Source: Latrodectus hesperus
Taxonomy: Eukaryota > Arthropoda > Arachnida > Araneae > Theridiidae
NCBI GenBank assembly: GCA_037975125.1
Contig: CM075853.1
Location: forward strand, 23,945,399-24,009,398
Reading direction: 5' to 3'
Length of the DNA: 64,000 bases
Shown: in pieces, positions 27,701-42,269 of the stretch
How positions within the stretch are numbered: the first letter of the stretch is position 1
Layout: the number at the start of each line of letters is the position of its first letter
Notes under the pieces: model-generated
The model's input: only the letters and a program-made list of their open reading frames with translations
Database searches by the model: none
What the model was told of the DNA's origin: nothing
Translations under genes and position numbers: made by a program

Positions 27701-30200
27701 TATGCCGTGACACTACCTAAATTGAATTATTTCAAATTCCAGGAATTCTAATGAGTACAGATTTACAAAACATCCAAAAAATTTTGGAAAATATGATGTC
27801 ATATAGAAAAATAATCACTAATGATTATTTGATTTGAAAGCTAAAATAATCTGATTTTAAAATGAGATAAAATCAATATATAAGAAAAAATGTGATAAAG
27901 CTAAATATTATAAGTTAAATGAAGATTTGTAAATTTAATAAGTTTGCCTTTTTCATTTTAATTAATTAAATACGTGTTTTAAAAATAAAAAAACTGGCCA
28001 ATGCAATATTATTTTTGTTTCTGAGGCAGGGAATAAACTGCATTATTTAGTTTCAAAATTAGCCAAGAATATTTATCCACTTATTTTTTATTTACAATTT
28101 TCATGTTAAGGTTCTACATTATTAATATTTAGCTTTTTCAGAATTTAAATTTGTAACAATGTGTAAAATTATAGGTTAAATTTTACAGTTATGATTGCAA
28201 AATTTGAAATTAGGGATTTAAAAGTTAGAAAAGAAAATAGAACCATAAAAATTAAGTATTTTGATCTGTGAATAAGCTGAATAACTGCAGTTCTCATTGT
28301 AACATTAATGAATGGAATAATATTAATTACCAATTAACAAATAGTATGGTTTTATGTGCAATATAACCTAAAATAGTACATATTTTCCTAACCAAAATTT
28401 CATTTAGGTTCATTTGGTTTCATCATGGTATATCGATACATTTTGCAAATACTTGTAACAAATTTTATTCCGTGTTTTTTCTTCCCTAATAACAACAGTG
28501 GTTATAGAGTTAATATATTTAAAGAGTAAAAATGATATATTTTTCTGTCAAGTTATTTCAATTTAAATTAAAATAAATATTAATTTAGAAAAAACATTAT
28601 TTTATAAGCGTTTTTCTAATTAATTATAGTTATCAATTTTGATCAGTAATTTTATAGCAAAACTTGTTTGTGTACAAAAAAATGTGTTCCACTTCATTTT
28701 TACTTAGAAAATGAAAAACAATTAAAAAATAAAATAGGAAAATAATAATAAATTAACATAGATTAGTAAAACAATTTATGTGCTAAATTTGTTCTATAAC
28801 CCAATGTATCAACGTATCAAGGGATGTCTATTATTTTAATATTATTTTTCACCCGTTAAGTATCTCTTCATATATATATATATAATATTGATGATAAAAA
28901 AACTGATTTAAAATATGCTATTCTTAAATAAAATAGAGAAACATCCATTACGATTATTTGTCTTAATCTATGTAGCAAAGTGACTGCTAAATTTTGCATA
29001 TATCACAATATTTTAGTTGGGAAATTTCCTTAAATGATAGAGAAGTATAAAAAAAATTGTATGTTTAAGAAAATACAAACAATTAATCGAAGAATATTCA
29101 TTAAAAACATTTAATTTCTTAATTATTTGGATAAATCTTAAGTTAACTATTGCCAGAAATTGAGGAAAATTAAAGTATTACTTTCATTATTTATCAGTTT
29201 AATGTGTTAAAATTCGAAGAAACTAACTACTAAACTAACGTTTATAAATAATGTATGATTTTCTTCCAACTGACTTAAATTATTTAACTGAATTTGTATC
29301 TGCTGTAAAATCTTTTCGCATAGTAAAGCGACAGACACCTTTGTGACATTCATACAAAGTGGCATACAATGTTCAGTTTCCCAAAATGCAGACTAGTGAT
29401 ATTCATCCATAAATTCGATTTCATGAGCAGAAAAAGAATGTATATTTTTTTCTGGGCTTTATATCAAATATTAATCAAAATTTAATGAATATATTTAAAA
29501 TACTTAAGAGTAATTCCAACTTTAGCTATTAACACATGCTGACAATGATTGATTAATATAGAAGCATATTAAATTCCTGTAAGATGATAAATTTGTACAT
29601 ATGAAATGCACATTAAAAGACTCTATTGCCATCTAAAAATGAAGCTTTAAGCATTAAAAAAAGTTTTTAACATTATGATTTATTCTAAATTATGTATTTC
29701 AAAATTTTTATTTATTCTAAGTTATATATGAGCAATTTTAATTATTTATACTTACGAATTACTTATTTTTCATAAAATTAATTATATTTATAAATGCACA
29801 CGTGTTTTTACAAATAAGTGCAAGTATTCAATTTAATAAAAAATTTAAGAGATTACTTATTATAATCACTTTAATATAGATTAGTAATAATCATTTACAT
29901 AGGGATGACATAAATCAATGGAAAAATATTGCACAAAAGTTAGCTTGTGCAATTAATAAATTATTTGTCATTTAAAAGGGATTATTTCCACAACAATTTG
30001 GTTGGTTTAAATTAAGCACTTATCAGTTCTTGTGCAATGCTTGAGCTGCTTAATCTAACATTATTTCATTTCATACTAAACGAAAATTCCTAAATAATCA
30101 CTCGTAACTTTAGTTCTAAAAAGCATCTTCACATAAAAGCTTTCTGCAAACACTAATGTTTGCTCCCAAGCGAATAGAAGACGAGAATTAAAAATGAATT
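24718..30200. other. Long AT-rich stretch without recognisable gene
   Basis: About 5.5 kb of AT-rich DNA with no SINE, LINE or coding signature that I can see. A core-promoter-like pair near 26264-26300 (CTTATATAATCG, then ACTTCACTTCGGTTAG about 30 bp later) is noted under findings only. Confidence 0.5.
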
Positions 30201-30225
30201 TGCATTGAATTTCGAGAAACTCACC

Positions 30226-30690
30226 TCCCGGCACAAAGAATTCGCCTCAAACTATGAGCTCATTAAGTGAGGATGAGCGCGCTCAGAATAATTTCCTTTT
30301 CCAGTGAATCACGCCGCTCGGAGGAGAGTCCTGCTCTTGCTGCTCCTCTCTGCGAGGGATTGGAGGATGGAATGAGCGGACGGTCTTTCGATTTCCTCAT
30401 CCGTCTAAGAGCAGGCACACTTGGGAGCGGAGATTCCTCTCCCGGTCCCTAGATGGCAGCAGCAGTTCTGTGGTCGATATAACGAAAAACAATATTGATC
30501 CACTTGATTATAACTGCGTCGCCAGGCTTGGCGACAAATCGCGTTAGGATTGTGTCTTGAGGAGGATGTTTTTCTAGGGGGTGGCATTGCCAATGTATTC
30601 ATTCTATTCAGTATTTGAGTGACGCACCCCTGAGGGGAGATAGATAAGGGTGTTGAGAGACCCTCTCCATACATCCATCGGAGACACAAT
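30226..30690 (-). other. GC-richer island; candidate first exon or regulatory block
   Basis: This is the most GC-rich stretch of the middle of the window. On the minus strand its edge reads CCGGGAGGTGAGTTTC, a consensus-like 5' splice donor after about 30230. There are open frames on both strands (30267-30452 plus, 30689-30405 minus) without recognisable motif, so a non-coding first exon on the minus strand would fit better than a coding exon. It contains a CTCF-like match at 30446-30460. A partner exon would be expected to the left but is not recognised. Confidence 0.35.
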
Positions 30691-31459
<769 letters not shown>

Positions 31460-31763
31460 TAAATATTGACTTATAATTAAGTCTTTAACATAGTTTTTTT
31501 TCATTTTTTTCAAACAAAGTCTCTTATATTTGAAATTCAACAAAAATGTTTGAAAAGAAATATTTCTCTTCGATAACAATGTTTCATAAATATGATTCAA
31601 ATCTGATCATCTGGAGTATCCTCTTGATTTGTTTATTTTAATATTCTTCACTTTGTCTACATTGCAAGAAATAAAACATTTTGTATCTAGAATTGTTTTA
31701 AATATGTATGCAGTAGCTATAAATGTATTAATTTTAATAAAAATTTTTTAACATAAACAGTCT

Positions 31764-31796
31764 TTTTGTTAAAATTTTATTAATTTTAACAAAAAA
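31764..31796. repeat. 14-bp perfect hairpin
   Basis: TTTTTGTTAAAATT and its reverse complement, with loop TTATT. Confidence 0.85.
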
Positions 31797-31799
31797 TTC

Positions 31800-31886
31800 T
31801 TTAATTAAAATAAATTAAAGCATTAATTAAAATAAATTAAACTTGCTTTAATTAAAAATGCATTAATTAAAATAAATTAAAGCATT
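31800..31886. repeat. Short tandem repeat of about 21-bp AT-rich unit
   Basis: The unit CATTAATTAAAATAAATTAA, in full or part, occurs about three times, separated by short variants. Confidence 0.75.
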
Positions 31887-32383
31887 TTTTGTGCTTAAAA
31901 CTGTTTTTGGGTTCAGATAACATTTGTAAGATAAATTAAGTACCATTTAGAAAATCTTAATGACTTAGATAACTAATGTGAATAAATATTAATTCTTTAT
32001 CATTATTTGATCTCTGGTCAGTTATAATTATAGATAATTATGTTCAAAATCTAATGTTTGTGCATCTAATGTATTACCGAATGTTGATTCTAATCTAATG
32101 TCTGCATCCATTTACGAAATCTAATTTAATTCTACAAGTCGGAATGTACTTAAAGAAATACTGGAAAACTGTTGTTAATATATTATTCATACAGTCCTTC
32201 CAATTATTCATACAGATTAGATGATTACTAAAGATTATAATGATTGAGAATTTTAATTTATTGATAATTGAGTAAAAAAGAAGGTAAATTAGATTTTTCT
32301 AAGAAGAGTTAATATTTATAACTAAGAAAACGGTTACAATATCCGTAGAAAAATAACAAGTTATAATTAAGGAATGCTTTGTG

Positions 32384-32393
32384 ATATTTTTTA
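32384..32393. repeat. Probable target-site duplication, left copy
   Basis: ATATTTTTTA, identical to 32661-32670. It is AT-rich, so moderately supported. Confidence 0.55.
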
Positions 32394-32660
32394 AGGCCGT
32401 GACAGCCTGGTTAGTTAGGAAGTCATTCTCATTCAGCGAAGGTGGTGAATTCGAGTCCCAGGCTTAACGAAAGATCTGACGTGTTCATTAGAGGCTGCTG
32501 GAGTCGCAATGTCCTTCCAGAGAAATGATATTTCTGGGTGTGTGGGAGGTCAGGAATTAAAAGATCTTCTCTTCTAAATGATGCATACCGGCTGCTTCTA
32601 CTAGCTGAAGTGGAAAGAAATAGGCTGATGCAGCAACAACGTCTTTTAAACTTTAAAAGA
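32394..32660 (+). mobile_element. tRNA-derived SINE (family B)
   Basis: The head GGCCGTGACAGCCTGGTTAG provides an A-box-like stretch. GAATTCGAGTCCCAGG, a good B box, follows about 50 bp later. The body shares GTCGCAATGT followed by a GAAATGAT block with the minus-strand SINE at 5433-6081, so the two are members of one family. The tail includes GCAGCAACAACG. A 10-bp direct repeat lies at each end. Length is about 267 bp. The minus-strand 82-codon frame inside it is meaningless. Confidence 0.75.
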
Positions 32661-32670
32661 ATATTTTTTA

Positions 32671-34183
<1,513 letters not shown>

Positions 34184-34263
34184 GCAATTGATGAATTTAT
34201 TGTGTTATCATCTCTAAAAAATATTATATGTTTCTCTTAATTGTAATGATATTATTCATTTGT

Positions 34264-34297
34264 AATTTATTTATTTATTTATTTATTTATTTATTTT
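34264..34297. repeat. (ATTT)n microsatellite
   Basis: About eight ATTT units. Confidence 0.9.
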
Positions 34298-35612
34298 TGG
34301 CTAAAAGTTGAATTAAGTTTTTCAATTACGTTGACTACTCAAATTTGCATAATTGTAAAACAGAAAATGCAATAAAATGGCTTTAATTAATTTTTAATTA
34401 GTTTTATATGCATTAATATATTAATTGTAATATAAATTAAAAGTCAGTTATGAAATATGATATCATATTAGTAGAAAAAATATAAAAGTTTTCAGAAGAA
34501 AATCATTACAAAATTTATTTTTAATTGGTCAAAAACAGTTCAATATTTTTAATTGAGAGTCTCTCCAGTTTATATTTGCAAGAAATGATTATTGAGCGCC
34601 TTTCATATAAAAAATGCTTTACTTTAGATGAAAGGCATTTAGCAAACCGTTTCTTGTCTCTTACATATTCCTTTATGTATCTAAAACATTGATTTATCAC
34701 ACAATTATTTAATATTGAAAAATATTCTTCCAGTATTTTTTATTTATATATTTATTCTGCTTGGTTTGCCTAATATTGAAAAAATATCTTTTCACAATTT
34801 CTTATTTTCTTTTAAATGTATAACATTATTAAAATAGTTTATGATAAGAAAAAAGAGTCATTATAATTTCATAAACTAAAAAGTCTTAACTGTTAAATAT
34901 AATGAGGCCAACTGATGAAAAATAAATTTCATTACTTTAATAAAAAAAGTGCAATAACTTAGTTTTAACCCATTTTTTCCGATAAAACTGTAAATTATTC
35001 CAACTATAACTCAGTTATTTTTGTTTAAACTATAGTTCATTAAATAAACTATCATAAATTGACATAAAAAATAACGCTTCATTAAATTATTTATGTGAAC
35101 TTCAAATATATTTTGGGTTATATGGAATAACTGGTATTATTACCTCTTTCTGCTGCCTCTTAAAAGGAATTCAGAGCGTACGAATATAAAGGAGCTGAGG
35201 AATTTATATTAAATTTTTATCAATTCATCAACTAAAAAATGTAAGCCTTCTCTTCTTGATAAATAATTTACGATTCTTATCACTTAACGCTTATAAATAT
35301 TTTAGACAAAAAAAAAATCCATTTCAACAAATATGTCATTATAAGCAAACTATAACTAAACAATCAACATGTGAAGATAATTTCAAAATGAATTTGACAG
35401 GTAAAGAGTGATATAAAAAATCATGGGATTTATTTACGAAGAGAAATTAGAACTAATATTTTTCTTAAAAAAAAATGCTTGTAATATTATTTAGTTCACA
35501 AATTAAGTTAATAAAAGTGAGTGTAAGTATTCAATGCTAGATTCTTATTTCTTATTTTTGTGTATATTTTCATGTTTAGTAACACTACATAGTGATGAAA
35601 CGATTACTGATC

Positions 35613-35614
<2 letters not shown>
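34298..35614. other. AT-rich DNA without recognisable gene
   Basis: No supported feature. Confidence 0.5.

Positions 35615-35697
<83 letters not shown>
35615..35697. repeat. (AT)n microsatellite, about 83 bp
   Basis: Uninterrupted AT dinucleotides. Confidence 0.97.
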
Positions 35698-35699
<2 letters not shown>

Positions 35700-35879
35700 A
35701 TGATGGATGAAATCATTTTTCGGCATCGTAAAAAAAGTGTCTGCAAATATAAAATTTTTTATATACGAATTTACTTTATTTTGATTTTGTAGAATTGGAT
35801 ATGTTAATTACAATATTTGCAATATTCTTCAGAGTTTCTTAATTTCTTCAATTAATTCTCAGATTTTTTTGTATACGCA

Positions 35880-36245
35880 TTCGTAGTTCGCTTTTCTCTC
35901 ATTCGAAAAACATTCACCATCGTAGCTGAAATCCTGAATGCCTAGAATTGCGTTGTTACCGCGTAGGAGACGACTTATCAGTTTAAGGTTGCTTACACCG
36001 TAAAGCACTTCATTAGCAGCTTCATAATTTGCTTTCCGAGAGGGCTTTTCGAAGTTAGTGAGTCAAAAGTGTCGCAAGAGAGAAAACCCTGAAAACTTTA
36101 AAGCACTCACCCCGACAGACACGCAAACTTAAGAGTAATGCCCATGTCTCGTTCAATAAAGGCTGACATCAATCTCGATGTCTTTTGCTCAGAAGAATAC
36201 TGATATAGAATTGGTATATAAAAGTCTGTTTCAATCGTAAAAAAT
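35880..36245. other. Unclassified higher-complexity segment with TATA-like motif
   Basis: Less A+T-rich than the flanks. It contains a TATATAAAAG box near 36216, which could serve a plus-strand start about 25-30 bp downstream. On the minus strand a donor-like TCGGGGTGAGTGC lies near 36110. No open frame is recognisable. It could be regulatory, an untranslated exon or an old repeat. Confidence 0.25.
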
Positions 36246-36463
36246 GAAACGGTTTCAAACTAACTCTTTCATTTCAGCAACAAAGACAAGGCATACAGTG
36301 TGCTCATGATATTAATAAAATATTTGGATTAATATTTTAACATGAAGAAATGTAATAGTCAAAACATTTTTAACTTTTTTGTTTAAAAAAAATAAGGAAT
36401 TTTGCTCGATCATGATATTTTTACCACGTCTTTTTTTTTCCTTCAAAATATTATCAAAGTATT

Positions 36464-36475
36464 ACTTAAAATTTT
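36464..36475. repeat. Target-site duplication, left copy
   Basis: ACTTAAAATTTT, identical to 36804-36815. Confidence 0.8.
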
Positions 36476-36682
36476 CAGCGGACTGTATAAGATGTATAGG
36501 GAGGCAAATATCATCCCTTACATAGAAGTCAACCGAATGAAATTTGCTGGGCCCTTCTGCATAATGTATCCTGTTTCTTTAGCATCAAGAATTTTTCACT
36601 CTAAGCCAATCGGCACCGGGGCAAGAAAGAAGCCCAAACTTAGATGGATCGACTGTGTCGACGAGGTTTTTGGAATTATAAA

Positions 36683-36713
<31 letters not shown>

Positions 36714-36803
36714 CTGGAGGTCTATTTCCAAAGCAAGATCAAATGGAAGGAGATTCTGGAGTAGGCCTTGGTCCATAAGGACCTTTCAAGTCAATAAAAA
36801 AGA
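36476..36803 (+). pseudogene. 5'-truncated RTE-like LINE with internal A-run, 12-bp TSD
   Basis: One continuous frame (about 36480-36764) covers the extreme C-terminus of an RTE-type polyprotein: GLYKMYREANIIPYIEVNRM, FAGPFCIMYPVSLASRIFH, then KKPKLRWIDCVDEVFGIIKV. A run of about 28 A residues (36686-36713) then replaces or expands the codons around the usual NW. It resumes with KIKWKEILE and a stop. Relative to the other copies the histidine of GH and the arginine of CRM are changed. The tail is CAATAAAAAAGA. Perfect 12-bp direct repeats define both ends. At about 330 bp it is the best preserved of the three RTE-like copies in reading frame, though far from complete. Confidence 0.88.
36686..36713. 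repeat. Poly(A) run inside the RTE-like frame
   Basis: Homopolymer of about 28 A within coding sequence, giving a lysine run. Confidence 0.95.
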
Positions 36804-36815
36804 ACTTAAAATTTT
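36804..36815. repeat. Target-site duplication, right copy
   Basis: Second copy of ACTTAAAATTTT. Confidence 0.8.
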
Positions 36816-37257
36816 AAATTAATAAATAATTTTTCTGGTGTTAAAATTGTTATCATTGTTATAAAAATTCTGAGCTGGTATGAATTCATTTAGATATTTC
36901 TATACAAAATTATACTTATGGATTAGAAAATAAATATGTAATTTTAGAGTGTGTGCAAAACACAGTTACTATGTGATTTCGCTTTCGTAATATCCTGATT
37001 TTTGCATACTTCGATTTTTTGTTTCTCAGACTGTTTCCCTGGCTGACTGAAACGCAGGAAGGTTTCAAGTTTGCTGAAATTTCGGACTTTTATGAGCTAT
37101 TGTTACAAAAGAAATTTCTGGAAATTCTGAAAGATAATTTCTTAATAAGTTTCCAATACTTGCATGCTGTTAAATATGGGTACTTACATATGCATTACCC
37201 ATTTTACAACAGCTACATATTCGTATATTGTCAAAAATTTATATATTGTAAAATGTG

Positions 37258-37462
<205 letters not shown>

Positions 37463-37499
37463 TTCATTTTGCCAAAATTGTTCATACTTTATTCAAGCA

Positions 37500-37750
37500 C
37501 TCTAAATCTGTGGGATCCAGAATATTAATTATTACCAGTTACATGGAAACTAAACAGAAGAATCCCCAATACGAGATCTGCCACTCGCAGATGTATCAGA
37601 TAAGTAAAATTAAAAAACTATATTCTGTGGATATGAGGATCAAAGCCTACAGTGCTCATACCTGTTTTCATGACGATGGCCCTGGGGTGCGAAGCATATA
37701 TCCTAGTTTGATGGTCAGTCTAACACGAAATCCTCGGTATTTATAATAGT
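37500..37750. other. Unclassified higher-complexity segment
   Basis: Less A+T-rich than the flanks, open on the plus strand through to 37746, with no recognised motif. On the minus strand AGGCTTTGATCCTC weakly recalls a B box, so an old SINE is possible. Confidence 0.25.
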
Positions 37751-38200
37751 CATCCTATTTATTGTGTTCTTACTTTTTGTAGTATTATATATGCTACAAT
37801 CAACGATTAGTTAATTTTGTGTTTGATAAATGCCAAATCATACTTTATGCTATGAAAATACTGACTAATCTTAATCTGTTTCTTAACTCATATAATTTTA
37901 TTGCGATGATGTGTATATTAGTATTCCAGAAAACACTTTAATTTAAAATATATTAAATATTTTCTAAAATTAACAAAACATTTTAGTTTTATAAGCATAA
38001 TACTCAACATTTTTTATGCTGATTTCAATACGTGATTAATTTTAGTATTAGTTCTCTTCATTCAAATCTTTTGAATTTACGGCATACAGAAGACTTCGAT
38101 GCAATAATGATTTTTAATATCATGAATTCTGAAGTTACTCTTAATTATTAAGTTATTCTTAAAATTGTATAACAAGTAATTAACTTCGAAAAAATGACCA
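37751..38200. other. AT-rich DNA without recognisable gene
   Basis: No supported feature. Confidence 0.5.
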
Positions 38201-38587
38201 GGCCGTGGTAGATTAGTGGTTAATTCATCGGACTTCCGTACGGAAGAGTTGGGTTCGATTCCTAATGCCGCCAGATATACCAAGTACATGTGATATACGT
38301 GCTCATTAAATCTGTGGAAATGACCGTCCTGTGGTCGTTCGTTGAGCAGTTAACATGGGTGTAATGGTCTGGAGAAAATTTCCTGCCCTCCATATCATAA
38401 TCAAAATAGAGGGAGTAGATCCTCTGGTGGCGACATCAGTCGGAGGAATCTTAAAGCAAAGTCGTATTTTCACCTCCGTGATGCTCTGATTAAAACAAAA
38501 GACGCTCCTTTCTGATTTAATTTCACATAGCCGTCTTCTTACGAGCTTGGCTTGTCCAAATATCATACGTCATAACAACAACAACAG
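38201..38587 (+). mobile_element. tRNA-derived SINE with family-B-like head and family-A tail
   Basis: The head GGCCGTGGTAGATTAGTGG matches the family B head. A strong B box GGGTTCGATTCC sits near 38251-38262. From 38463 the sequence CGTATTTTCACCTCC through GAGCTTGGCTTGTCC matches the last 116 bp of the family A SINE at 5526-5832, including the AAC-repeat tail. The middle section is longer than in family A. At about 387 bp it looks like a composite of two modules. I could not identify a convincing target-site duplication. Confidence 0.8.
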
Positions 38588-38751
38588 AAAATTAATTTTT
38601 TAAATTAAGTTACAAGTGCAAATGACTATCTAAATAAAAGTCAAAATTAATTGCACTGCTTTTGAATACTATGATTTCACTTTCATGGCTTATATTACTC
38701 CACACCTGACAGAGATCTTAACTGATAGTAACAATTTCTACACTTTTTAAA

Positions 38752-38830
38752 TCGGCCATGGTAGGAAAGTGAAAGATACTAGATTCGATTCGAATCAATG
38801 CTTGTAGAATAATATCACAATTGGCAATAA
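38752..38830 (+). other. Possible tRNA-like SINE head
   Basis: TCGGCCATGGTAGGAAAGTG is followed by AGATTCGATTCGAATC. The layout resembles the other SINE heads, but there is no recognisable body. Confidence 0.3.
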
Positions 38831-41040
38831 TTGATAACTGTTTAACAGCTATTAGACGAGTCCAAATGACTTCAATTTTATATTTTACACGTCTTTACTC
38901 TCACGAATCCGTGGCTATTCTAACAGCATATTTATTCATCTTAAATCAAACATGGTTTCATTGTGCCCTTTTCACGATGTTTTAACTTTCATTTAAAACA
39001 ATTTTTGTGTAAATGTAATATAATTACATAGAAATTGTTGATTACATTACACTAACATAAATTTAATGTAATAGCCATCATCAAAAAAATTCACAAAAAA
39101 AATGTTACTTATATTTACTTTTGCCAAATTGTTAACTGCATGATAATTTTAAAAACATAAAAATCTTTATAGCTTTTAGAACTAATAAATAGACATTATT
39201 AAATGAACAAATATATAAACACTAATTTTAAAAAAATTAATAGAATTTTTTTTTCAAATTTCCTTAATTTTCTTTTGTTTGGAAATAAAACCTTAGTTAT
39301 TTTCTGTCAGATTACTTTTTCCCTTATAATATCTAAATCTCATATTGCAACGACTATACAACAGACAATTATCATTTAAATCAATATTATTCCTATCTGT
39401 ACTGGTACAGATAAAAAGAATTTCATGTACCTATTTAACGCGTGAGTCATCTCCCTTGCGCGTAACAAAACTCTGAAAAGATTCACGTGGCCAATGGCAG
39501 TGCTTCTATTCGCTAAGGAATCACTCCACAGTGGATACTAAAACTACGTAATCTAAATCAGTAGGATTTAAAGCTACGGGTTAAATATTTTTGCTTATGA
39601 TTTAACATGACAAACCGATTTTGATTACAATTACAATTCTCATACATGTATGTATGCTAAAATGAAACATACAAATTTAAAAGAATGAATTAAAAATTTA
39701 ATTGGCTTAGAATTAAAATTGAATGATTTGTTTGATTATTTACATGTAATCAATTAACATTTCACATTAAATGCATTAACTAAGATTTCAGTGAATTAAG
39801 CATTTATACTAGAATATAGTTCAATTGAACTACTATATTTTATGGAAAAATTCACCATTTAAACTAAAATTATAAAACAAAAGAACTAGAGATTTTATTT
39901 AAAGTTTCCTTAACCATATTCGTTTTTACCACAGAAAATATAATGTAATTACTATTATAATTATATTTACAAACTATTTCAAAGATTAATGTGAATCAAG
40001 GGCTTTTGATTACAAATCTTCCAAATTAATATTAAATTAACTATTTAATTTAAATTTAGTTCATTTGACAATTTATATCTGTAGTTAAATGGACAACAGA
40101 TGGCGCAATAAGCGATCCGTGACTTCTATGAACAGTAATAAATTATTCGATTAAACCGAAGAATGACTCATTAGTGATTAAATTAAAATTATGGAATTAG
40201 ACCTGGCTGAGAAATGGTAAAATAAGATAAGAAACTTTGATTGATTGTAGATGCTAGAAAAAAACTGGGTTTCAATCAATTTAAAATTTCTGTAGCATTC
40301 ATAAGTTTAACGGAAGAACATGAATTCAGAAAACTTATAAACAACGCAAAACATATACTTGGAAACTTTCGGGATTTATTAATAGGGTAGAATTTTTAGA
40401 TTTTAACAGTTATGAGAAAACAGTTGATATTACTTTCTCGGAAAATAAAAGAAATGAAAATGATTCCGCTTCCTCCAGTACTGTAATTGAAGGTAGATAA
40501 AACACAGCCATCCCAGAAAAATTAAAGAGAATTTACAGAATAACTGAAATACACCCAAAGAACTATCCAACTTCGAAATTCATTAAAAGTGGTTATTAAA
40601 AAAATTACTTTTAAAATGTTAGATTTATTCATAGCTTAAAACCTCTAATTAAGAAAATATATTGTCATATATCTCAAGATTGGATGTCAAAAAGTCTGAT
40701 ATAAGGAATACACGAAGTAAACAGATTTTTCGTAAGAACTTGCTGAAGCATAATGAGTTATCTACTCAATCATTCCTTAAAATATCTGAAAAATGCATTA
40801 TATAATATTTCCAAGTTTAATTTGTAAAATAAATGTAAACGAAAATTTATTAAAAAACGCTTAGCTCTCCTTTATCAATAACCCAAAGCTAACAATGTTT
40901 CATGAAAAATTGTTATAATAGTATCAATTTTATGAAAGTAAAATAACGGAATATACTTTAGAAGCGAAATAAATTTTGAGTTATTTTCTAAGTTAAAAGA
41001 ACACACATTATAAAAATTCTTTAATAATTGAAGTTTCCAT
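38831..41040. other. Mostly AT-rich; small island near 39425-39545
   Basis: No gene is seen. The island holds an AP-1-like TGAGTCAT and a CCAAT-containing GGCCAATGGC, and a CTCF-like core CAGATGGCGC occurs at 40097-40106. None is proof of function. Confidence 0.35.
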
Positions 41041-41139
41041 AATGTATTACCAAAATTTTCCTTCAGATGTCCATAAATCATTTATTAATTACCATAAAGT
41101 GTTTGTTTCTTTCGTTACAGTTGAGATCCTGAGTACCCC

Positions 41140-41420
41140 ACTAAATTACGATTCTCATTGGCTTAAAATCTCCATGACGTCAGATAACGTTTCCTCTACG
41201 TCACATCGTATTGAGACGGCGTTGTAAATCAGGTTTATCGAATAATTTGCTTCCTGATTTCAAATGGCATTCTTTGAGAGGCAGCAAACAAGGCGAAGTT
41301 CACCATCGGATGTCTGAGAATAATATTGAAATTCGTTTTGTCAACGAAGCGACTTCTTATATAAGACCAAAGTATCCGTTTGAGAAGCCGTTTTCCATTC
41401 ATTCAAGCCATTAACACGTT
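41140..41420 (+). promoter_or_regulatory. Candidate RNA polymerase II promoter (CRE, CCAAT, TATA)
   Basis: In order on the plus strand there is an inverted CCAAT box (CTCATTGGC, near 41154), a perfect palindromic CRE TGACGTCA at 41175-41182, a half CRE TACGTCAC at 41197-41204, a TATA box TATATAAG at 41358-41365, and an initiator-like CCATTCATTC near 41395-41404, 30-40 bp downstream. The block is visibly less A+T-rich than its flanks. Downstream I recognise no coding exon; the first ATG, at about 41446, opens only nine codons before a stop. The combination is suggestive but could be chance. Confidence 0.35.
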
Positions 41421-42269
41421 GACAACAAAACAGAATAAAAAGCAAAATGAAAAAGACTGGACCATCCACTTTATGAATAGTTTAAATCGGCAAGGACGAT
41501 TTATGTTCTTAAAAACTTCTTTAATTAATAAAATTCTAAGTTAATAATTGCCATATTTGAATTATTTTTTTTGATTTATCGCCTTGCTGACGCCAATATT
41601 AATTTTTTTTTTGTGGTGCATTATTTACTTTTCTGTTTTTTATGTATCATTTATTTATAGATTCAGATTTATGTATTATTTATGTTTAATGTGAAGAAAT
41701 ATTTATTTGTTACAGTTCGATTGTTAAAAACCTAAATTAATAAGAAATTTTCATGAAAATTAAATTTACAATAATAAATTGTGTTTTGTTTCATCAAAAC
41801 ATAAAAAAATTAAACTTGATTTCCGCAATATTTTGCTGAATTTGTGATTTTGCTTCACCCGTACTCTTAATTTTCAATATGATGCAGATGATTTAATGAA
41901 AAATTAATCGGAAAATAAATCTTAAAATATCTTTTGATAAATCGTATGCTCACAAATTAGTGAAAATGAAATGCAGTCAGTTAATATTGCAGTGCTAAGG
42001 AAGATTGTATAATTTGTTAACGAAAAATAGGTGTAATTAATGTTACAACAATAATTGAAAACATCCGATTTATGTGGTTTTAATAGAAGTAAACAATACC
42101 TGAAATTTCGTTGAAAAATGGATTCGAATGGAAAATTGTTCTCAAATATTTCTGATAATTTATGGTAATATATTTATTCCATTTGTTGTATGAGTAGTAT
42201 TAAAATAAAATATACTTTTAGTTCAATAAATATTTTTTGCAATAAAACTGATCAATATACAATATATTT

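Noticed and set aside
36585..36776. Minus-strand frame with a phenylalanine run
   Set aside because: It is the shadow of the A-run in the plus-strand RTE-like copy.
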